Notes: generated from the sequence alone by a model not told the origin. A stretch of DNA of 64,000 nucleotides from Sphingobacterium lumbrici (GCF_006476045.1 NZ_SRZY01000030.1:1-64000), one strand, 5' to 3'; shown: positions 8,863 to 18,363, counted from the stretch's first letter. Program-made: numbers and translations.

Positions 8863-10590
8863 ATGAATGATAAACTGAAAGAAACCAATTATCCTGCTTT
8901 ATACACCTTAATTGTTGTATTCTTTTTTTGGGGATTCATTGCAGCCGGCAATAGTATATTTATCCCATTTTGTAAAAACTACTTCCATTTAGATCAATTT
9001 CAATCGCAATTGATAGATTTTGCTTTCTACACAGCTTATTATATAGGCGCATTACTCCTTTTCATCTTCAGTACATTTTCAGGAAAAGATATTGTTGGCA
9101 AATGGGGCTATAAAAAAAGTATTGTTTATGGTCTTCTTTTTTCTGCATTAGGTGCCGGCGCGATGATCATTGCAGTAGAAGTCAATTTGTATATTGGCAT
9201 GCTTATAGGGCTATTCATAGTCGCGCTAGGCTTTTCTTTACAGCAAACCGCAGCGAATCCTTTCGCTGTTCTATTGGGAGACCCCCGCACAGGTGCATCC
9301 CGTGTAAACTTAGGCGGTGCGGTTAATTCATTCGGTACGACAATAGGGCCCCTTGTTATTGGTTTTGCTTTATTTGGCACATTCGAAACTATCTCGGATA
9401 CGGAAATTGCTAATTTACCACTTAACAAAGTAATATATCTTTATATCGGAGTCGGATTGCTCTTTATATTGGCTGCGGCTTTATTCCATTTTTCGAAAAA
9501 AGTTCCTGCCGGAATGAACAACGAGCCAATGGAATCAGCCAATAAAGCAAAAAATATGCTGATCATTATGACCATCCTGTTGTTACTGATGTTTGTTCCG
9601 GTATTCTTAAGTTACAAAAGTGATACAGCTCTACAGCTTGAAGCTTTAAGCGCACAATTAGCGGGCACGACCGATGCAAATACGGTCACGCAACTACAGC
9701 ATCAAATTACAGACTTAAGTCATCCCCTCGAACTCCAACGCATGTCCTGGTTATTAGGTGCTTTAGTCGTCGTTGTGGGGTGTTTAATATTTGCCTACAA
9801 CAAGGCATCTAAAAAACCGCAAGGCTGGGGTGCTATGAAATACCCACAATTGGTTTTGGGTATGTTAGCCTTATTTATCTATGTAGGTGTAGAAGTAGCT
9901 ATTGGCAGTAACTTGGGTGAACTTTTAAAACTGGAAGAATTTGGAAACCTACAATCTTCCGAAATCACGCCCTATATTTCGATGTATTGGGGTGGTATGA
10001 TGATCGGTCGGTGGGCAGGTGCTATTAGCGCGTTTGAATTTTCCAGATCAACCAAACAAATACTGCTGGTTGTCGTTCCTCTTCTTGCTTTTGCATTAAT
10101 AATCGGTGTTAACACCGTGGCAGGATTCGATATGTCGCACCTCTATTTCTTCCTTGCTTGTGTAGCTGTTCAAATTATTGCATTTTTTCTAAGTAAAGAG
10201 AAACCCGTTCGTACGTTAATTATTTTTGGCACGTTAGGCCTGTTATCCATGCTGATCGGGTTATTCTCGGTTGGAACTACAGCGATATATGCGTTCTTAA
10301 CGGGTGGTTTAGCCTGCTCTATCATGTGGGGATCTATATTTAGCCTTTCCATTTTAGGGATCGGGAAATATACGGAACAGGGATCGGCTTTTTTGGTAAT
10401 GATGATCTTAGGTGGTGGTATCATCCCTCCTATACAAGGAAAGCTGGCAGACATTATTGGTATCCATAATTCGTACGTATTACCGTTATTAGGATTTATT
10501 TATATTATATTATTTGCTTTCTTAGCAAGAAACTTCTTGAAGAAGCAAAATATAGATACGGATAATATCCAGGCCTCAGCTAGTCATTAA
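8863..10590 (+). CDS. FHS-family sugar:H+ symporter (MFS), possibly for GlcNAc
   Basis: This 575-residue major-facilitator protein resembles the FHS branch (fucose/glucose/galactose permeases, and the GlcNAc permease NagP). The first helix has the usual FFFWGF and the cytosolic loop after helix 2 keeps GKWGYKKS. A non-membrane insert at about 245-300 makes it longer than the 420-440 residues of most FHS permeases. A sugar kinase of the N-acetylglucosamine-kinase type follows 200 bases later, suggesting import then phosphorylation of GlcNAc or a related sugar. That link is an inference: a strong terminator lies between the two genes. Confidence 0.8.
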   Translation: MNDKLKETNYPALYTLIVVFFFWGFIAAGNSIFIPFCKNYFHLDQFQSQLIDFAFYTAYYIGALLLFIFSTFSGKDIVGKWGYKKSIVYGLLFSALGAGAMIIAVEVNLYIGMLIGLFIVALGFSLQQTAANPFAVLLGDPRTGASRVNLGGAVNSFGTTIGPLVIGFALFGTFETISDTEIANLPLNKVIYLYIGVGLLFILAAALFHFSKKVPAGMNNEPMESANKAKNMLIIMTILLLLMFVPVFLSYKSDTALQLEALSAQLAGTTDANTVTQLQHQITDLSHPLELQRMSWLLGALVVVVGCLIFAYNKASKKPQGWGAMKYPQLVLGMLALFIYVGVEVAIGSNLGELLKLEEFGNLQSSEITPYISMYWGGMMIGRWAGAISAFEFSRSTKQILLVVVPLLAFALIIGVNTVAGFDMSHLYFFLACVAVQIIAFFLSKEKPVRTLIIFGTLGLLSMLIGLFSVGTTAIYAFLTGGLACSIMWGSIFSLSILGIGKYTEQGSAFLVMMILGGGIIPPIQGKLADIIGIHNSYVLPLLGFIYIILFAFLARNFLKKQNIDTDNIQASASH

Positions 10591-10631
10591 TCAATTACTA
10601 ATTGTACAAAATACACTAAGAATTTTGATAC

Positions 10632-10669
10632 AAAAAACGGCTTCCAAACATATTTGGAAGCCGTTTTTT
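10632..10669 (+). terminator. Intrinsic terminator after sugar transporter
   Basis: Perfect 17-base arms (10632-10648 and 10653-10669) enclose a four-base loop; the stem is GC-rich in the middle and ends in T6. Confidence 0.88.
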
Positions 10670-10790
10670 ATTCCTAACGGATTCCTGTGTTAAAATTAAA
10701 TTAAAGTTGTGTGCTGTTTTTTGTTTAGAAAAATGTATCTTCGGAAAGCATATAAACATTGAATACTGAAAAAATTTTAAACAAACAACA

Positions 10791-11651
10791 ATGATAATTA
10801 TTGCAGATGGCGGATCTACCAAGACCAATTGGTGCCTATTAGATGATAATCAAAAAAAGATTTATTTTAACACAGAAGGGTACAATCCTTACTTTGTAGA
10901 TAGCGAATACATTCTTAACTCTTTGAAAAAAGGTCTTCCGAATGATTTGCCTCTTGACAAGGTAAAAGAAGTAAATTATTACGGAGCGGGAGTTCATAAT
11001 GATGAAAAAGCCAAAATCGTAGCAACTGCGATTGAAGCGTTATTCCCGAATGCAAAAGTTGAGATTGGACATGACCTTCTTGCTGCAGCACGTGCATTAC
11101 TAGGTGATGAAGCAGGTTTTGCGGCTATTTTGGGTACAGGCACGAATACATGTATTTATGATGGCAACGAAATCACGTTCAATATTAATTCAGCTGCGTA
11201 TATATTAGGTGATGAAGGAAGTGGTTGTTATATTGGAAAGAAATTATTAACAGATTTTGTCCGCGATATAATGCCAAAAGATGTTTCGAGAGTCTTCTTC
11301 GAGACCTATCAGCTTACTCCTGATGAAATCATTGATAATGTATATACAAAACCATTAGCAAATCGCTTCTGTGCAAGTTTCAGTAAATTTGTGTACGACA
11401 ATAATGTAAACATTGAATATACACGTAAAATTGTAGATGATGCATTCGAAGCTTTCTTTGCGAATTTGGTAAGTAAATATCCAAATTATCAGGAATATAC
11501 TTTCAACTGTATTGGATCTGTTGCTTACAATTTCCGCAACGTACTGGAATATAAAGCGACTCAATATGGAATGAAAGTCGGAAAAATTATCCGTTCTCCG
11601 ATAGACGATTTGGTCAAATTTCACATTGAAAGAGCTGTTGAGAAGAGCTAA
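10791..11651 (+). CDS. BadF/BadG-family sugar kinase (N-acetylglucosamine kinase-like)
   Basis: This 286-residue protein belongs to the ASKHA ATPase superfamily as found in eukaryote-type GlcNAc kinases and the BadF/BadG/BcrA group. The phosphate-1 loop is IADGGSTKTNW (4-14), the phosphate-2 loop LGTGTNTCIYDG (about 114-125), and LGDEGSG (about 137-143) is the conserved binding loop. It probably phosphorylates an amino sugar such as GlcNAc in the cytosol. It follows an FHS sugar transporter. A second, diverged member is encoded at 15545-16408; the two share NPFF/NPYF, the G(A)GC/GAGV segment and the C-terminal VGKI motif. Substrate is not proven. Confidence 0.85.
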   Translation: MIIIADGGSTKTNWCLLDDNQKKIYFNTEGYNPYFVDSEYILNSLKKGLPNDLPLDKVKEVNYYGAGVHNDEKAKIVATAIEALFPNAKVEIGHDLLAAARALLGDEAGFAAILGTGTNTCIYDGNEITFNINSAAYILGDEGSGCYIGKKLLTDFVRDIMPKDVSRVFFETYQLTPDEIIDNVYTKPLANRFCASFSKFVYDNNVNIEYTRKIVDDAFEAFFANLVSKYPNYQEYTFNCIGSVAYNFRNVLEYKATQYGMKVGKIIRSPIDDLVKFHIERAVEKS

Positions 11652-11689
11652 AACAAAAAGCCACATTTAAAAAATGTGGCTTTTTGTTT
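11651..11689. terminator. Shared terminator of convergent genes
   Basis: Perfect 18-base arms (11651-11668, 11672-11689) with a three-base loop serve the plus-strand kinase and the minus-strand hydrolase; A and T tracts flank both sides. Confidence 0.88.
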
Positions 11690-11709
11690 ATATCCAAATT
11701 CTTATTTTC

Positions 11710-12405
11710 TTATAAGATGACCGTTTCTCCTATAGAAGGAAGTTCTAATCTCAACCCTGATTCATGAAATAATGCGGTTGCTGCCGTTTTATTAATAACA
11801 ATGGGAGGAAAAGTATCATAATGTATACCAACAATGTTATTACAATTTATAAATCCGGCTGCCTTTATCGCATCGAACATATCCATTGTATAATAGCCTC
11901 CTATTGGTAAAAAAGCCCAATCCAAATCTAAATCATCTAATAATTTCATCTCCAGTGTCAAGCCAGTATCGCCTGCGAAATAAATTCTTCTTTCCCCTAC
12001 AAAGAAGACATAACCACACGGAAGTCCACCATAATTTCCATCCGGAGTGGAATTGGTATGGAGCGCATACACCATTTTTACCTTCCCAAATGGCAACGCT
12101 AATGTTCCGCCGAAATTAAATTCAATGACTTTTTCAGGGACGATGCCTTGCTTTCTCACCCATTCTGCAGTTTCAACAATAGCCACAACAGTCGCATTGC
12201 TATTCTTCTGAATCAGTTCCACGTCAGCTACATGGTCTTGATGTCCGTGCGACAAAAAAATGTAATCCGGCTGTATAGAACTAACATCAATACCTTTTGC
12301 CAGAGGATTATGGGTAATAAAGGGGTCTAAAAGCACCTTAACCCCATTAAAATTAAATTCTACACAAGATTGTCCATAATATGTTACCGAAATCTGATCT
12401 GCCAT
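11710..12405 (-). CDS. Metal-dependent hydrolase, UPF0173 type
   Basis: This is a metallo-beta-lactamase-fold hydrolase of 231 residues, the normal length for the UPF0173 (YtkL-like) family. The metal-binding motif HGHQDH sits near residues 54-59, preceded by LLDPFITHNP. A further conserved FAGDTG supplies the bridging aspartate. The substrate is unknown for this family. The gene is 36 bases downstream of ybaB on the same strand and may be cotranscribed with it; it converges on the kinase gene with which it shares a terminator. Confidence 0.88.
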   Translation of the reverse strand: MADQISVTYYGQSCVEFNFNGVKVLLDPFITHNPLAKGIDVSSIQPDYIFLSHGHQDHVADVELIQKNSNATVVAIVETAEWVRKQGIVPEKVIEFNFGGTLALPFGKVKMVYALHTNSTPDGNYGGLPCGYVFFVGERRIYFAGDTGLTLEMKLLDDLDLDWAFLPIGGYYTMDMFDAIKAAGFINCNNIVGIHYDTFPPIVINKTAATALFHESGLRLELPSIGETVIL

Positions 12406-12441
12406 CTGATTATAAATTTAGTAAGTATAAAAAATTTGCTG

Positions 12442-12750
12442 CTAGCCCTTGTTAAACAAATTACCCAATCCCCCAAACATATCCTGTGTAGCAGCCTGCA
12501 TTTCTGTTTGACTTACATTCTCCGCTTGCGTCAATGCTTTATTCAATGCCACAATTAGTAATTCCTCTATTTGTTCCTTATCTCCATCCTGAAATATTTC
12601 CTCACTGATGACTATCTCTTTAATCTCCTTATTAGCGGTAGCAACGACACGCACTTTTCCACCTTCTGCCTCTCCCGATACAGAAATATTATTCAATCTA
12701 GCTTTGATTTCTTCTGCTTTTTGTTGAGCTTGAAATAATTTATCGAACAT
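12442..12750 (-). CDS. YbaB/EbfC-family nucleoid-associated protein
   Basis: The 102-residue protein has the YbaB pattern: an N-terminal helix (LFQAQQKAEEIKARL), a central beta region (GGKVRVVATANKEIKEIVI) and a C-terminal helix rich in Q and A, ending in a glycine-rich MFGGLGNLF tail. These proteins bind DNA as tweezer-like dimers and organise the nucleoid. In many bacteria ybaB lies beside dnaX and recR, which are not seen here. Confidence 0.93.
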   Translation of the reverse strand: MFDKLFQAQQKAEEIKARLNNISVSGEAEGGKVRVVATANKEIKEIVISEEIFQDGDKEQIEELLIVALNKALTQAENVSQTEMQAATQDMFGGLGNLFNKG

Positions 12751-12842
12751 AGTTTTTATGTATTAATATTTAAGGCAAGTTACGAAATCAGTATTGTAGC
12801 TCAAAATTCGGATTTGTATTAGGTTAATACAAAAGACCTAGT

Positions 12843-12850
12843 TACCTTTG
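12843..12850 (+). promoter_or_regulatory. TAnnTTTG box four bases before a start codon
   Basis: TACCTTTG is followed by CAAC and then ATG at 12855. This perfect -7 element would place the transcription start at or beside the start codon, giving a leaderless mRNA. No clear TTG box was found 19-20 bases upstream, so the call is tentative. Confidence 0.4.
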
Positions 12851-12854
12851 CAAC

Positions 12855-13343
12855 ATGGCAAAATACGAAGAACTGATCGAGGAATTAAAATCGGTTAACC
12901 CGGAAGAAGCAGCGCGTTTGGAAGAAGAAATTGACATTATTGTACATAAGTTAAAATTCCTTCCTGCAGAAAGTTATTCTAATGTGATTTTATTGAATCA
13001 ACAGGAAGATTTTGAGCCGTATACATCTACTGCCATAGCTGAAAAAGTGAAAATCGCTGGCGGCAACTTGATGGATAGTCTAGATGCTAATCCCGATAAA
13101 ATCATTATTATACAACAAGACGAATCTCTTTATAGTACGCTTCCATTACTTCTTAATCAACCCACGATTATACATTCGAAAGCGTTCACAAATAATGAAA
13201 TTTATATCATCCATCGCATCGAATTCGATAAAGAAGATATAGACTACCTCGCCGATACCGAGATTTTAGCCGAGATATTACAGCCAAAATATTTCTTCTA
13301 CGGAAGAGATGGGGTCGACTGGGTTAAGTTTGAAACAAACTAA
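12855..13343 (+). CDS. Conserved hypothetical protein, 162 aa
   Basis: I do not recognise the family with confidence. The protein starts with an acidic helix (MAKYEELIEEL), then alternates short strands and helices; DKIIIIQQDESLYSTLPLL and an IAEKVKIAGGNLM segment faintly recall periplasmic-binding-protein folds (BtuF-like), but there is no signal peptide, so it would be cytosolic. It ends inside a terminator shared with the convergent 13381 gene. A possibly leaderless promoter precedes it. It is divergent from ybaB. Confidence 0.6.
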   Translation: MAKYEELIEELKSVNPEEAARLEEEIDIIVHKLKFLPAESYSNVILLNQQEDFEPYTSTAIAEKVKIAGGNLMDSLDANPDKIIIIQQDESLYSTLPLLLNQPTIIHSKAFTNNEIYIIHRIEFDKEDIDYLADTEILAEILQPKYFFYGRDGVDWVKFETN

Positions 13344-13383
13344 ACAATAAGGGCTTGAAAAATTTTCAAGCCCTTATTGTTTA
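13341..13383. terminator. Perfect bidirectional terminator containing both stop codons
   Basis: Arms of 21 bases (13341-13361, 13363-13383) are perfectly complementary around one base. The left arm begins with the TAA stop of the plus-strand gene and the right arm ends with the complement of the TAA stop of the minus-strand gene, so the two convergent genes meet in one hairpin. Confidence 0.85.
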
Positions 13384-14223
13384 GTTTAAGAATTTCTTCC
13401 GAAGAATGACATATAATTTATCAACAGTTTGCGGCTTTTCAGACCAGCCGTTCTTCAATGCGTAATTAGATTGTAAAAAAGCATCCGCCTCGGCAAAATT
13501 ATCAAAACGATTTAACAGCTCTACTGCTTCACTGTAAGCCAAGCTGTAGCCATTGAACAGGTCTTTTATAAACAACAGTTTATCATTTAAACTTATGGCA
13601 GATTTCAAATCTAAGATGCGATCACTTGATGTAGAAGTCTGAAATTGTTGTGTAAAATTCGTTCCGGTTTGTTTTTGTTGTTGAATCATCTCATTTAGTG
13701 TAAGCGGACGGGACGGTTTCACAGCTTCTTCAAACCTCACCGACTTCTCCTCCACTACCACATGATTGACAATCGGGTCTTCGACCGTTTTTTTAACCAC
13801 TTCGGCTTGTACATGAGATACAGGCTGCTCGATTGTTTGTTGCTGGATGATAGGCTGCTCTTGTTTTGGAACTTCGGTGATTTCTGCTATCACTGTTTCT
13901 TCAACATCGCTCTGAACGACTTCGGCTTGTACCGAGATTTCATTAACGGTACTAACTTCTACAATCTCTTCCTTTATTTTTTGTGTATCTAATTCTTTTT
14001 GTCCCAATACAGATGGAGGTGTAAAAACAGGATCAGAAAAGTCTAAGGTTGCCAAATTTCTTAAAGCGTCTATATGGACAGACAGATAATCTATTTTACC
14101 GGCAAGCAAAACCAATTCTACCGCATCGGTATTCTCTTCTGCTTTTATATCGGCATATTGTGCATGTATTTCTGCTAATAAAGTATCGATTATCGCTAAC
14201 AATTGTGATTTAGACTTTGCCAT
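13381..14223 (-). CDS. Conserved Bacteroidota hypothetical protein, 280 aa
   Basis: Function unknown. Three parts are visible: an N-terminal helical segment (about 1-65), a low-complexity middle rich in V, E, Q and I (about 80-175) that looks disordered, and a C-terminal helical domain (about 195-280) with [20 protein letters not shown] and [20 protein letters not shown], which I recall as a conserved element of uncharacterised Bacteroidota proteins. No signal peptide or membrane helix is seen, so it is probably cytosolic. It is the sole minus-strand gene between the convergent 12855 gene and divergent tdk. Confidence 0.65.
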   Translation of the reverse strand: MAKSKSQLLAIIDTLLAEIHAQYADIKAEENTDAVELVLLAGKIDYLSVHIDALRNLATLDFSDPVFTPPSVLGQKELDTQKIKEEIVEVSTVNEISVQAEVVQSDVEETVIAEITEVPKQEQPIIQQQTIEQPVSHVQAEVVKKTVEDPIVNHVVVEEKSVRFEEAVKPSRPLTLNEMIQQQKQTGTNFTQQFQTSTSSDRILDLKSAISLNDKLLFIKDLFNGYSLAYSEAVELLNRFDNFAEADAFLQSNYALKNGWSEKPQTVDKLYVILRKKFLN

Positions 14224-14399
14224 TAGATATATTAAAATTTATAGTAATCATTAAATTTGTTTAAGAAATATGACACATCAAATCTCTTTATTATGATGCA
14301 GTTCAAAAATATCTCTCACACTCATACCTCAAAAATAATATATAATTTCGATATTCGTGCAGAAGTATCGCAGGTTTTATAGAAACTTAACAGTTTCTG

Positions 14400-15002
14400 A
14401 TGTACATTCAAATTATGCTTTTTTCGGAACACAATTTCAACAATGAAAATAGACAGGCCGGGAGTATTGAGGTCATTTGTGGCTCTATGTTTTCGGGGAA
14501 AACAGAAGAATTAATACGTCGGATGAGAAGGTCACAATTTGCGAAACTCAAAGTAGAGATTTTCAAACCTTCTATGGATATCCGCTATGCGGATAAAGAA
14601 GTCGTATCTCACGACAGCAATAGCGTCCCCTCTACTCCTATCAGCCATTCGTCTGCGCTATTACTACTAAGCAACGATATAAAGGTAGTTGGAATAGACG
14701 AAGCTCAATTTTTCGACGACGAATTGCCTAATGTTTGTATTCAATTGGCAAATAAGGGTATTCGTGTAATTGTTGCCGGGCTAGACATGGATTATCAGGG
14801 AAGACCCTTTGGTCCAATGCCGAATCTCCTAGCTATAGCCGAACATATTGTGAAAGTTCATGCCGTGTGCATGCAATGTGGAGCACCCGCAAATTATTCG
14901 TATCGTTTTAACGATAATAAAGATATCGTTTTACTGGGCGAAAAAGAAAGCTATGAACCGAGATGTAGATATTGTTACTATAAATTAGTCGAATCTATTT
15001 AA
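14400..15002 (+). CDS. tdk: Thymidine kinase (type II)
   Basis: Thymidine kinase phosphorylates thymidine to dTMP with ATP in the nucleotide salvage pathway. The 200-residue protein has the P-loop GSMFSGKT (28-35), the Walker-B-like DEAQFF (about 101-106), the lasso region, and two zinc cysteine pairs, CMQC and CRYC, near the C-terminus. The ATG at 14400 is used here; an in-frame ATG at 14415 would be equally acceptable. The gene faces the glutathione peroxidase gene with only 12 bases between the stops. Confidence 0.95.
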   Translation: MYIQIMLFSEHNFNNENRQAGSIEVICGSMFSGKTEELIRRMRRSQFAKLKVEIFKPSMDIRYADKEVVSHDSNSVPSTPISHSSALLLLSNDIKVVGIDEAQFFDDELPNVCIQLANKGIRVIVAGLDMDYQGRPFGPMPNLLAIAEHIVKVHAVCMQCGAPANYSYRFNDNKDIVLLGEKESYEPRCRYCYYKLVESI

Positions 15003-15014
15003 TAGAGTACTCTC

Positions 15015-15527
15015 TTACAATTTGCTAACAATGCTTTTGTCAAGTGGAGTCACTGCTGAGCGATACCTGTGTACCAATGTACCCTTTTCATCGATTAAAT
15101 ATTTCTCAAAGTTCCATTTTATATCACCTGTAAAATCGGGATTAGCTTGTGTATTCAAATACCTGAATAACGGATCTATATTATCGCCCTTCACCTCTAC
15201 TTTCTCAGAAAGAAGAAATGTAACACCGAAATTTTTCTCACAAAACGATTGGATCTCAGCATTAGTGCCCGCCTCTTGATTTCCAAAATTGTTTGCCGGA
15301 AAACCAATGATGACAACCTTATCACCGTAAAGGGTATGCAATTCCTGCAATTCTTTGTATTGCTTGGTAAAGCCACATTTTGAAGCGGTATTCACTATCA
15401 AAATTTTCTTCCCCTTGAAATCTGACAGACTTACTTTTTCTCCATCCATAGCGGTAAAGGAGAAATCATAAATAGATGTTGGTGGAAGAACCATATTCAA
15501 CATTACGATTAAAGACATGATAAGCAT
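15015..15527 (-). CDS. Glutathione peroxidase family protein (thiol peroxidase)
   Basis: The 170-residue protein reduces peroxides, in bacteria usually with thioredoxin. A hydrophobic N-terminus (about 1-16) suggests export or membrane anchoring. The active-site motif is SKCGFT with cysteine at 51 where animal enzymes have selenocysteine; the other active-site parts, FPANNFGNQE and the KWNFEKYL segment carrying the Trp and Asn, are present. It follows the BadF-type kinase gene by 17 bases, so the two are probably cotranscribed, although no metabolic link is obvious. Confidence 0.92.
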   Translation of the reverse strand: MLIMSLIVMLNMVLPPTSIYDFSFTAMDGEKVSLSDFKGKKILIVNTASKCGFTKQYKELQELHTLYGDKVVIIGFPANNFGNQEAGTNAEIQSFCEKNFGVTFLLSEKVEVKGDNIDPLFRYLNTQANPDFTGDIKWNFEKYLIDEKGTLVHRYRSAVTPLDKSIVSKL

Positions 15528-15544
15528 AATTTTTTCTTTTTATA

Positions 15545-16408
15545 TTACAGCTGCTGGTAATTCATTTCACGTTGAATTACAAATTCATACAGTTCTTCTA
15601 TTGGTGATTTCAAAATTTTACCAACCCTTACACCATGTACTTCACATACTTCGCGCAGGTGCATATCAAAATAGTAGGCTATCCTTCCCACAAAGTTACA
15701 TTCGTATTCCCAATAATTGGGATAGCTCATTATATGCGTCCGCACATATTCGTCAAATCCGTTTCTCAACAAGTTATCGATAAAGGGATGCAGCCTATTT
15801 TCATTCATAAACTCAGCAAACGATGCTAAATATGAATTAGCGCGTTCCTTTTGGTATATATTTTTAATAACAATTTCTTTGGTCAATCTGTATTTTTCGC
15901 CAAATATCTTCGCTAAATCACGGGGCATTTTTTCATATAGATAACTTGTTATCAACTGCTTTCCAAACCATGCCCCTGAACCTTCGTCTCCGAGTACATA
16001 TCCATTACCATGATGACTTGGTGATAGATTTTCGCCGTCAAAAAAACTAATATCTGATCCGGTCCCTACAGTAGAGACATAACCCTTCTGATGCCCACAA
16101 GTAGCGTATGCAGACCCCAATAAATCACTCTCTACAGCTATAAAAGCATGTGGAAATAAATTTGTAAGTGCATTCGAAACAATTTCCCGCCGATCGGGTG
16201 TGACACAACCTGCACCAAAAAAATATACTTCTCGTATTTCATCGATATAAGGAATAATTTCAGGAACTTCTTTTATCACTTTTTCAATATCTTTTTCATT
16301 CATAAAGAAGGGATTCAAACCTTTAGTTCTAAACTGCAAAGGTTTGCTATCCGGAACATTCAACATCCAATCTGAGCTTGACGAACCACTATCAGCCACT
16401 AATATCAT
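15545..16408 (-). CDS. BadF/BadG-family sugar kinase, second copy
   Basis: This 287-residue ASKHA ATPase is a diverged paralogue of the kinase at 10791. It keeps the phosphate-1 loop VADSGSSSSDW, the phosphate-2 loop VGTGSDISFFDG and the LGDEGSGAWFGKQL segment, so it should be active. The serine-rich first loop in place of GGSTKT may reflect another substrate, perhaps another amino sugar; N-acetylglucosamine kinase is the customary annotation. It leads a two-gene unit with glutathione peroxidase. A TAAGTTTG box (complement at 16443-16450) lies about 35 bases upstream. Confidence 0.83.
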   Translation of the reverse strand: MILVADSGSSSSDWMLNVPDSKPLQFRTKGLNPFFMNEKDIEKVIKEVPEIIPYIDEIREVYFFGAGCVTPDRREIVSNALTNLFPHAFIAVESDLLGSAYATCGHQKGYVSTVGTGSDISFFDGENLSPSHHGNGYVLGDEGSGAWFGKQLITSYLYEKMPRDLAKIFGEKYRLTKEIVIKNIYQKERANSYLASFAEFMNENRLHPFIDNLLRNGFDEYVRTHIMSYPNYWEYECNFVGRIAYYFDMHLREVCEVHGVRVGKILKSPIEELYEFVIQREMNYQQL

Positions 16409-16442
16409 AGTTATACTATTTTTTAGGTATCTACACGTACCT

Positions 16443-16476
16443 CAAACTTAGATAAAATGCTTTGCATTCACGAATA
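16443..16476 (-). promoter_or_regulatory. Probable promoter of kinase-gpx unit
   Basis: The minus strand has a perfect TAAGTTTG -7 box (16443-16450) and, about 20 bases upstream, TTCG in place of TTTG. The start codon is about 35 bases downstream. Confidence 0.45.
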
Positions 16477-16552
16477 CTTGATAAAAAAAATAATTTATGA
16501 GTAATTTACTTTTATATGCAACAACCTCTCTCCTGAATCCCGTAAATATTTA

Positions 16553-16584
16553 TTTTGAAGTAGGCTACTTTAAAGTTAATTTTG
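16553..16584 (+). promoter_or_regulatory. Promoter of the M61 peptidase gene
   Basis: TTTTG ending at 16557 is followed after 19 bases by TAATTTTG (16577-16584), the Bacteroidota primary-sigma consensus with correct spacing. The expected 5' leader is about 35 bases. Confidence 0.68.
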
Positions 16585-16622
16585 TCAATTAACGTCATTC
16601 ACGCAATAGCTTTTTTCTTATC

Positions 16623-18362
16623 ATGTCTTTACCATCCATATTTTTCCAGATATCCTTTGTCGAACCTCAAGCTCATTATGCGGAAATAACCATGCAAATT
16701 GAGGGACTACAGAAACCTTTTATAGATGTAAAAATGCCTGTATGGGCACCAGGATCTTATCTAATACGTGAATATGCCAAAAATGTAGAACGGTTCCAGG
16801 CATATCGTTCTTCCGAAGAGTTGATTCCACATGAAAAGATCTCTAAAAACACGTGGCGCATATATTCGGACAATAGTGACATCCGAATTCGGTATAGCAT
16901 ATATGGTTTTGAAAATTCGGTACGTACAAATTTCATAGATGACTCCCATGCTTTTCTGAGTCCAGTGGGAACATTTATGTATGTAGACGGTTGCCTGGAC
17001 TATCCTGTACATGTTCACATTGAAATGCCTGATTATTGGTCAAAAATATCCACCGGATTGGAAAAATCTGTCGATTTAGTGAATACCTATACAGCACCGA
17101 ATTTTGACATTTTATTCGACTCACCTATTGAAATTGGCAACCAAGATACCTGGTCATTTGATATCGAAGGAACATTGCATGAATGTGCTATGGTAGGTGA
17201 AGGAGCTTACGACAAACATAAACTTACTCAAGATATAAAAACCATTGTAGCCGAAGAAAATCGGATCTGGGGATCCAATCCCAATGCATACTATCTCTTT
17301 ATTACTCACAATTACCAAAGTAGCACTGGAGGGTTAGAACATCTCAATTCGACCGTACTTGCCACTTCAAGATTTGGTTATAGTCAAGAGTCTACCTACA
17401 AAAGCTATCTAAGCCTGATCGCACATGAATATTTTCACCTCTGGAATGTAAAGAGACTAAGACCGCAAGCATTAGGACCCTTTAACTATGACGCAGAAAA
17501 CTACACAACCGGGCTTTGGATCATGGAAGGGTTTACATCATATTACGACAATCTGATCATCAGGAGATGTTCTTTTTATGACGAAAAAGAATACCTTCAG
17601 ATGCTTGCATTGGATTTCAATACCGTATACAACAGACCGGGACATGAAGTACAAAGTGCGGCATTAGCCAGTCATGACACATGGATAAAACAATATAGGC
17701 CAGATGAAAATTCACACAACACCAGTATTTCCTATTACAATAAAGGGGCGATGCTTGCCGCTGCCATAGATTTAAAAATACTCGCAGAGACTCGTGGTCA
17801 ACAACGGCTAGACGATGTACTCAAAAGGGCTTATCAGAAATTTTATCTGATCGAAAACCGTGGATTTGAAGAATACGAACTCATGGAACTCGTACAGCAG
17901 GTTACCAATATAGACGTGTCCGAAATATTCCATGCTGCACACACCTTGGAAGAACTAGATTACAATCTGTATTTCAACAAGGTGGGCTACGAAATTATTG
18001 ATCTTAATGCCGATGTACAACCTCTTTCAATGGGTATAAAAACAGTGAATAACGACTCACGGATAGTTGTTAAAAATGTAGATCGTGACTCAGGTGCTTG
18101 GAAAGGAGGAATCAATGTGGACGACGAAATTCTTGCTATTAATGGTTACCGAGTAGATCCGACCGGTCGCATAATCGATTACATTTTAACGAATTCCAAA
18201 GAAGGTGATCGTATAAATATGATCGTTGCACGTGATGGGTTAATCAAAAATCTGGACATACAACTCCAGTATTCCAATAAAAAAACTTTCATCATTCAAC
18301 GCAAGGAAACCGCTACTGTAGATGAGAGAAGATTGGGAAATATATGGCTTTCTTTAGATTAA
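16623..18362 (+). CDS. M61-family glycyl aminopeptidase-like metalloprotease with PDZ domain
   Basis: The 579-residue protein has the M61 layout: an N-terminal beta domain (1-150), a thermolysin-like catalytic domain with HEYFH at 268-272 and the downstream glutamate in WIMEGFTSYY near residue 301, and a PDZ domain at about 480-555 (GAWKGGINVDDEILAINGY). M61 peptidases remove N-terminal residues, preferring glycine or alanine. No convincing signal peptide is visible, so location is uncertain. It has its own promoter and terminator and is divergent from the kinase-gpx unit. Confidence 0.9.
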   Translation: MSLPSIFFQISFVEPQAHYAEITMQIEGLQKPFIDVKMPVWAPGSYLIREYAKNVERFQAYRSSEELIPHEKISKNTWRIYSDNSDIRIRYSIYGFENSVRTNFIDDSHAFLSPVGTFMYVDGCLDYPVHVHIEMPDYWSKISTGLEKSVDLVNTYTAPNFDILFDSPIEIGNQDTWSFDIEGTLHECAMVGEGAYDKHKLTQDIKTIVAEENRIWGSNPNAYYLFITHNYQSSTGGLEHLNSTVLATSRFGYSQESTYKSYLSLIAHEYFHLWNVKRLRPQALGPFNYDAENYTTGLWIMEGFTSYYDNLIIRRCSFYDEKEYLQMLALDFNTVYNRPGHEVQSAALASHDTWIKQYRPDENSHNTSISYYNKGAMLAAAIDLKILAETRGQQRLDDVLKRAYQKFYLIENRGFEEYELMELVQQVTNIDVSEIFHAAHTLEELDYNLYFNKVGYEIIDLNADVQPLSMGIKTVNNDSRIVVKNVDRDSGAWKGGINVDDEILAINGYRVDPTGRIIDYILTNSKEGDRINMIVARDGLIKNLDIQLQYSNKKTFIIQRKETATVDERRLGNIWLSLD

Positions 18363-18363
18363 C

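Noticed and set aside
10739-10790. Promoter of the first BadF kinase (TATCTTCG)
   Set aside because: The box differs from consensus and no TTG box lies at the right distance; left unannotated.
15015-15527. Selenocysteine glutathione peroxidase
   Set aside because: The active site has a plain cysteine codon; no in-frame TGA or SECIS-like hairpin is needed.
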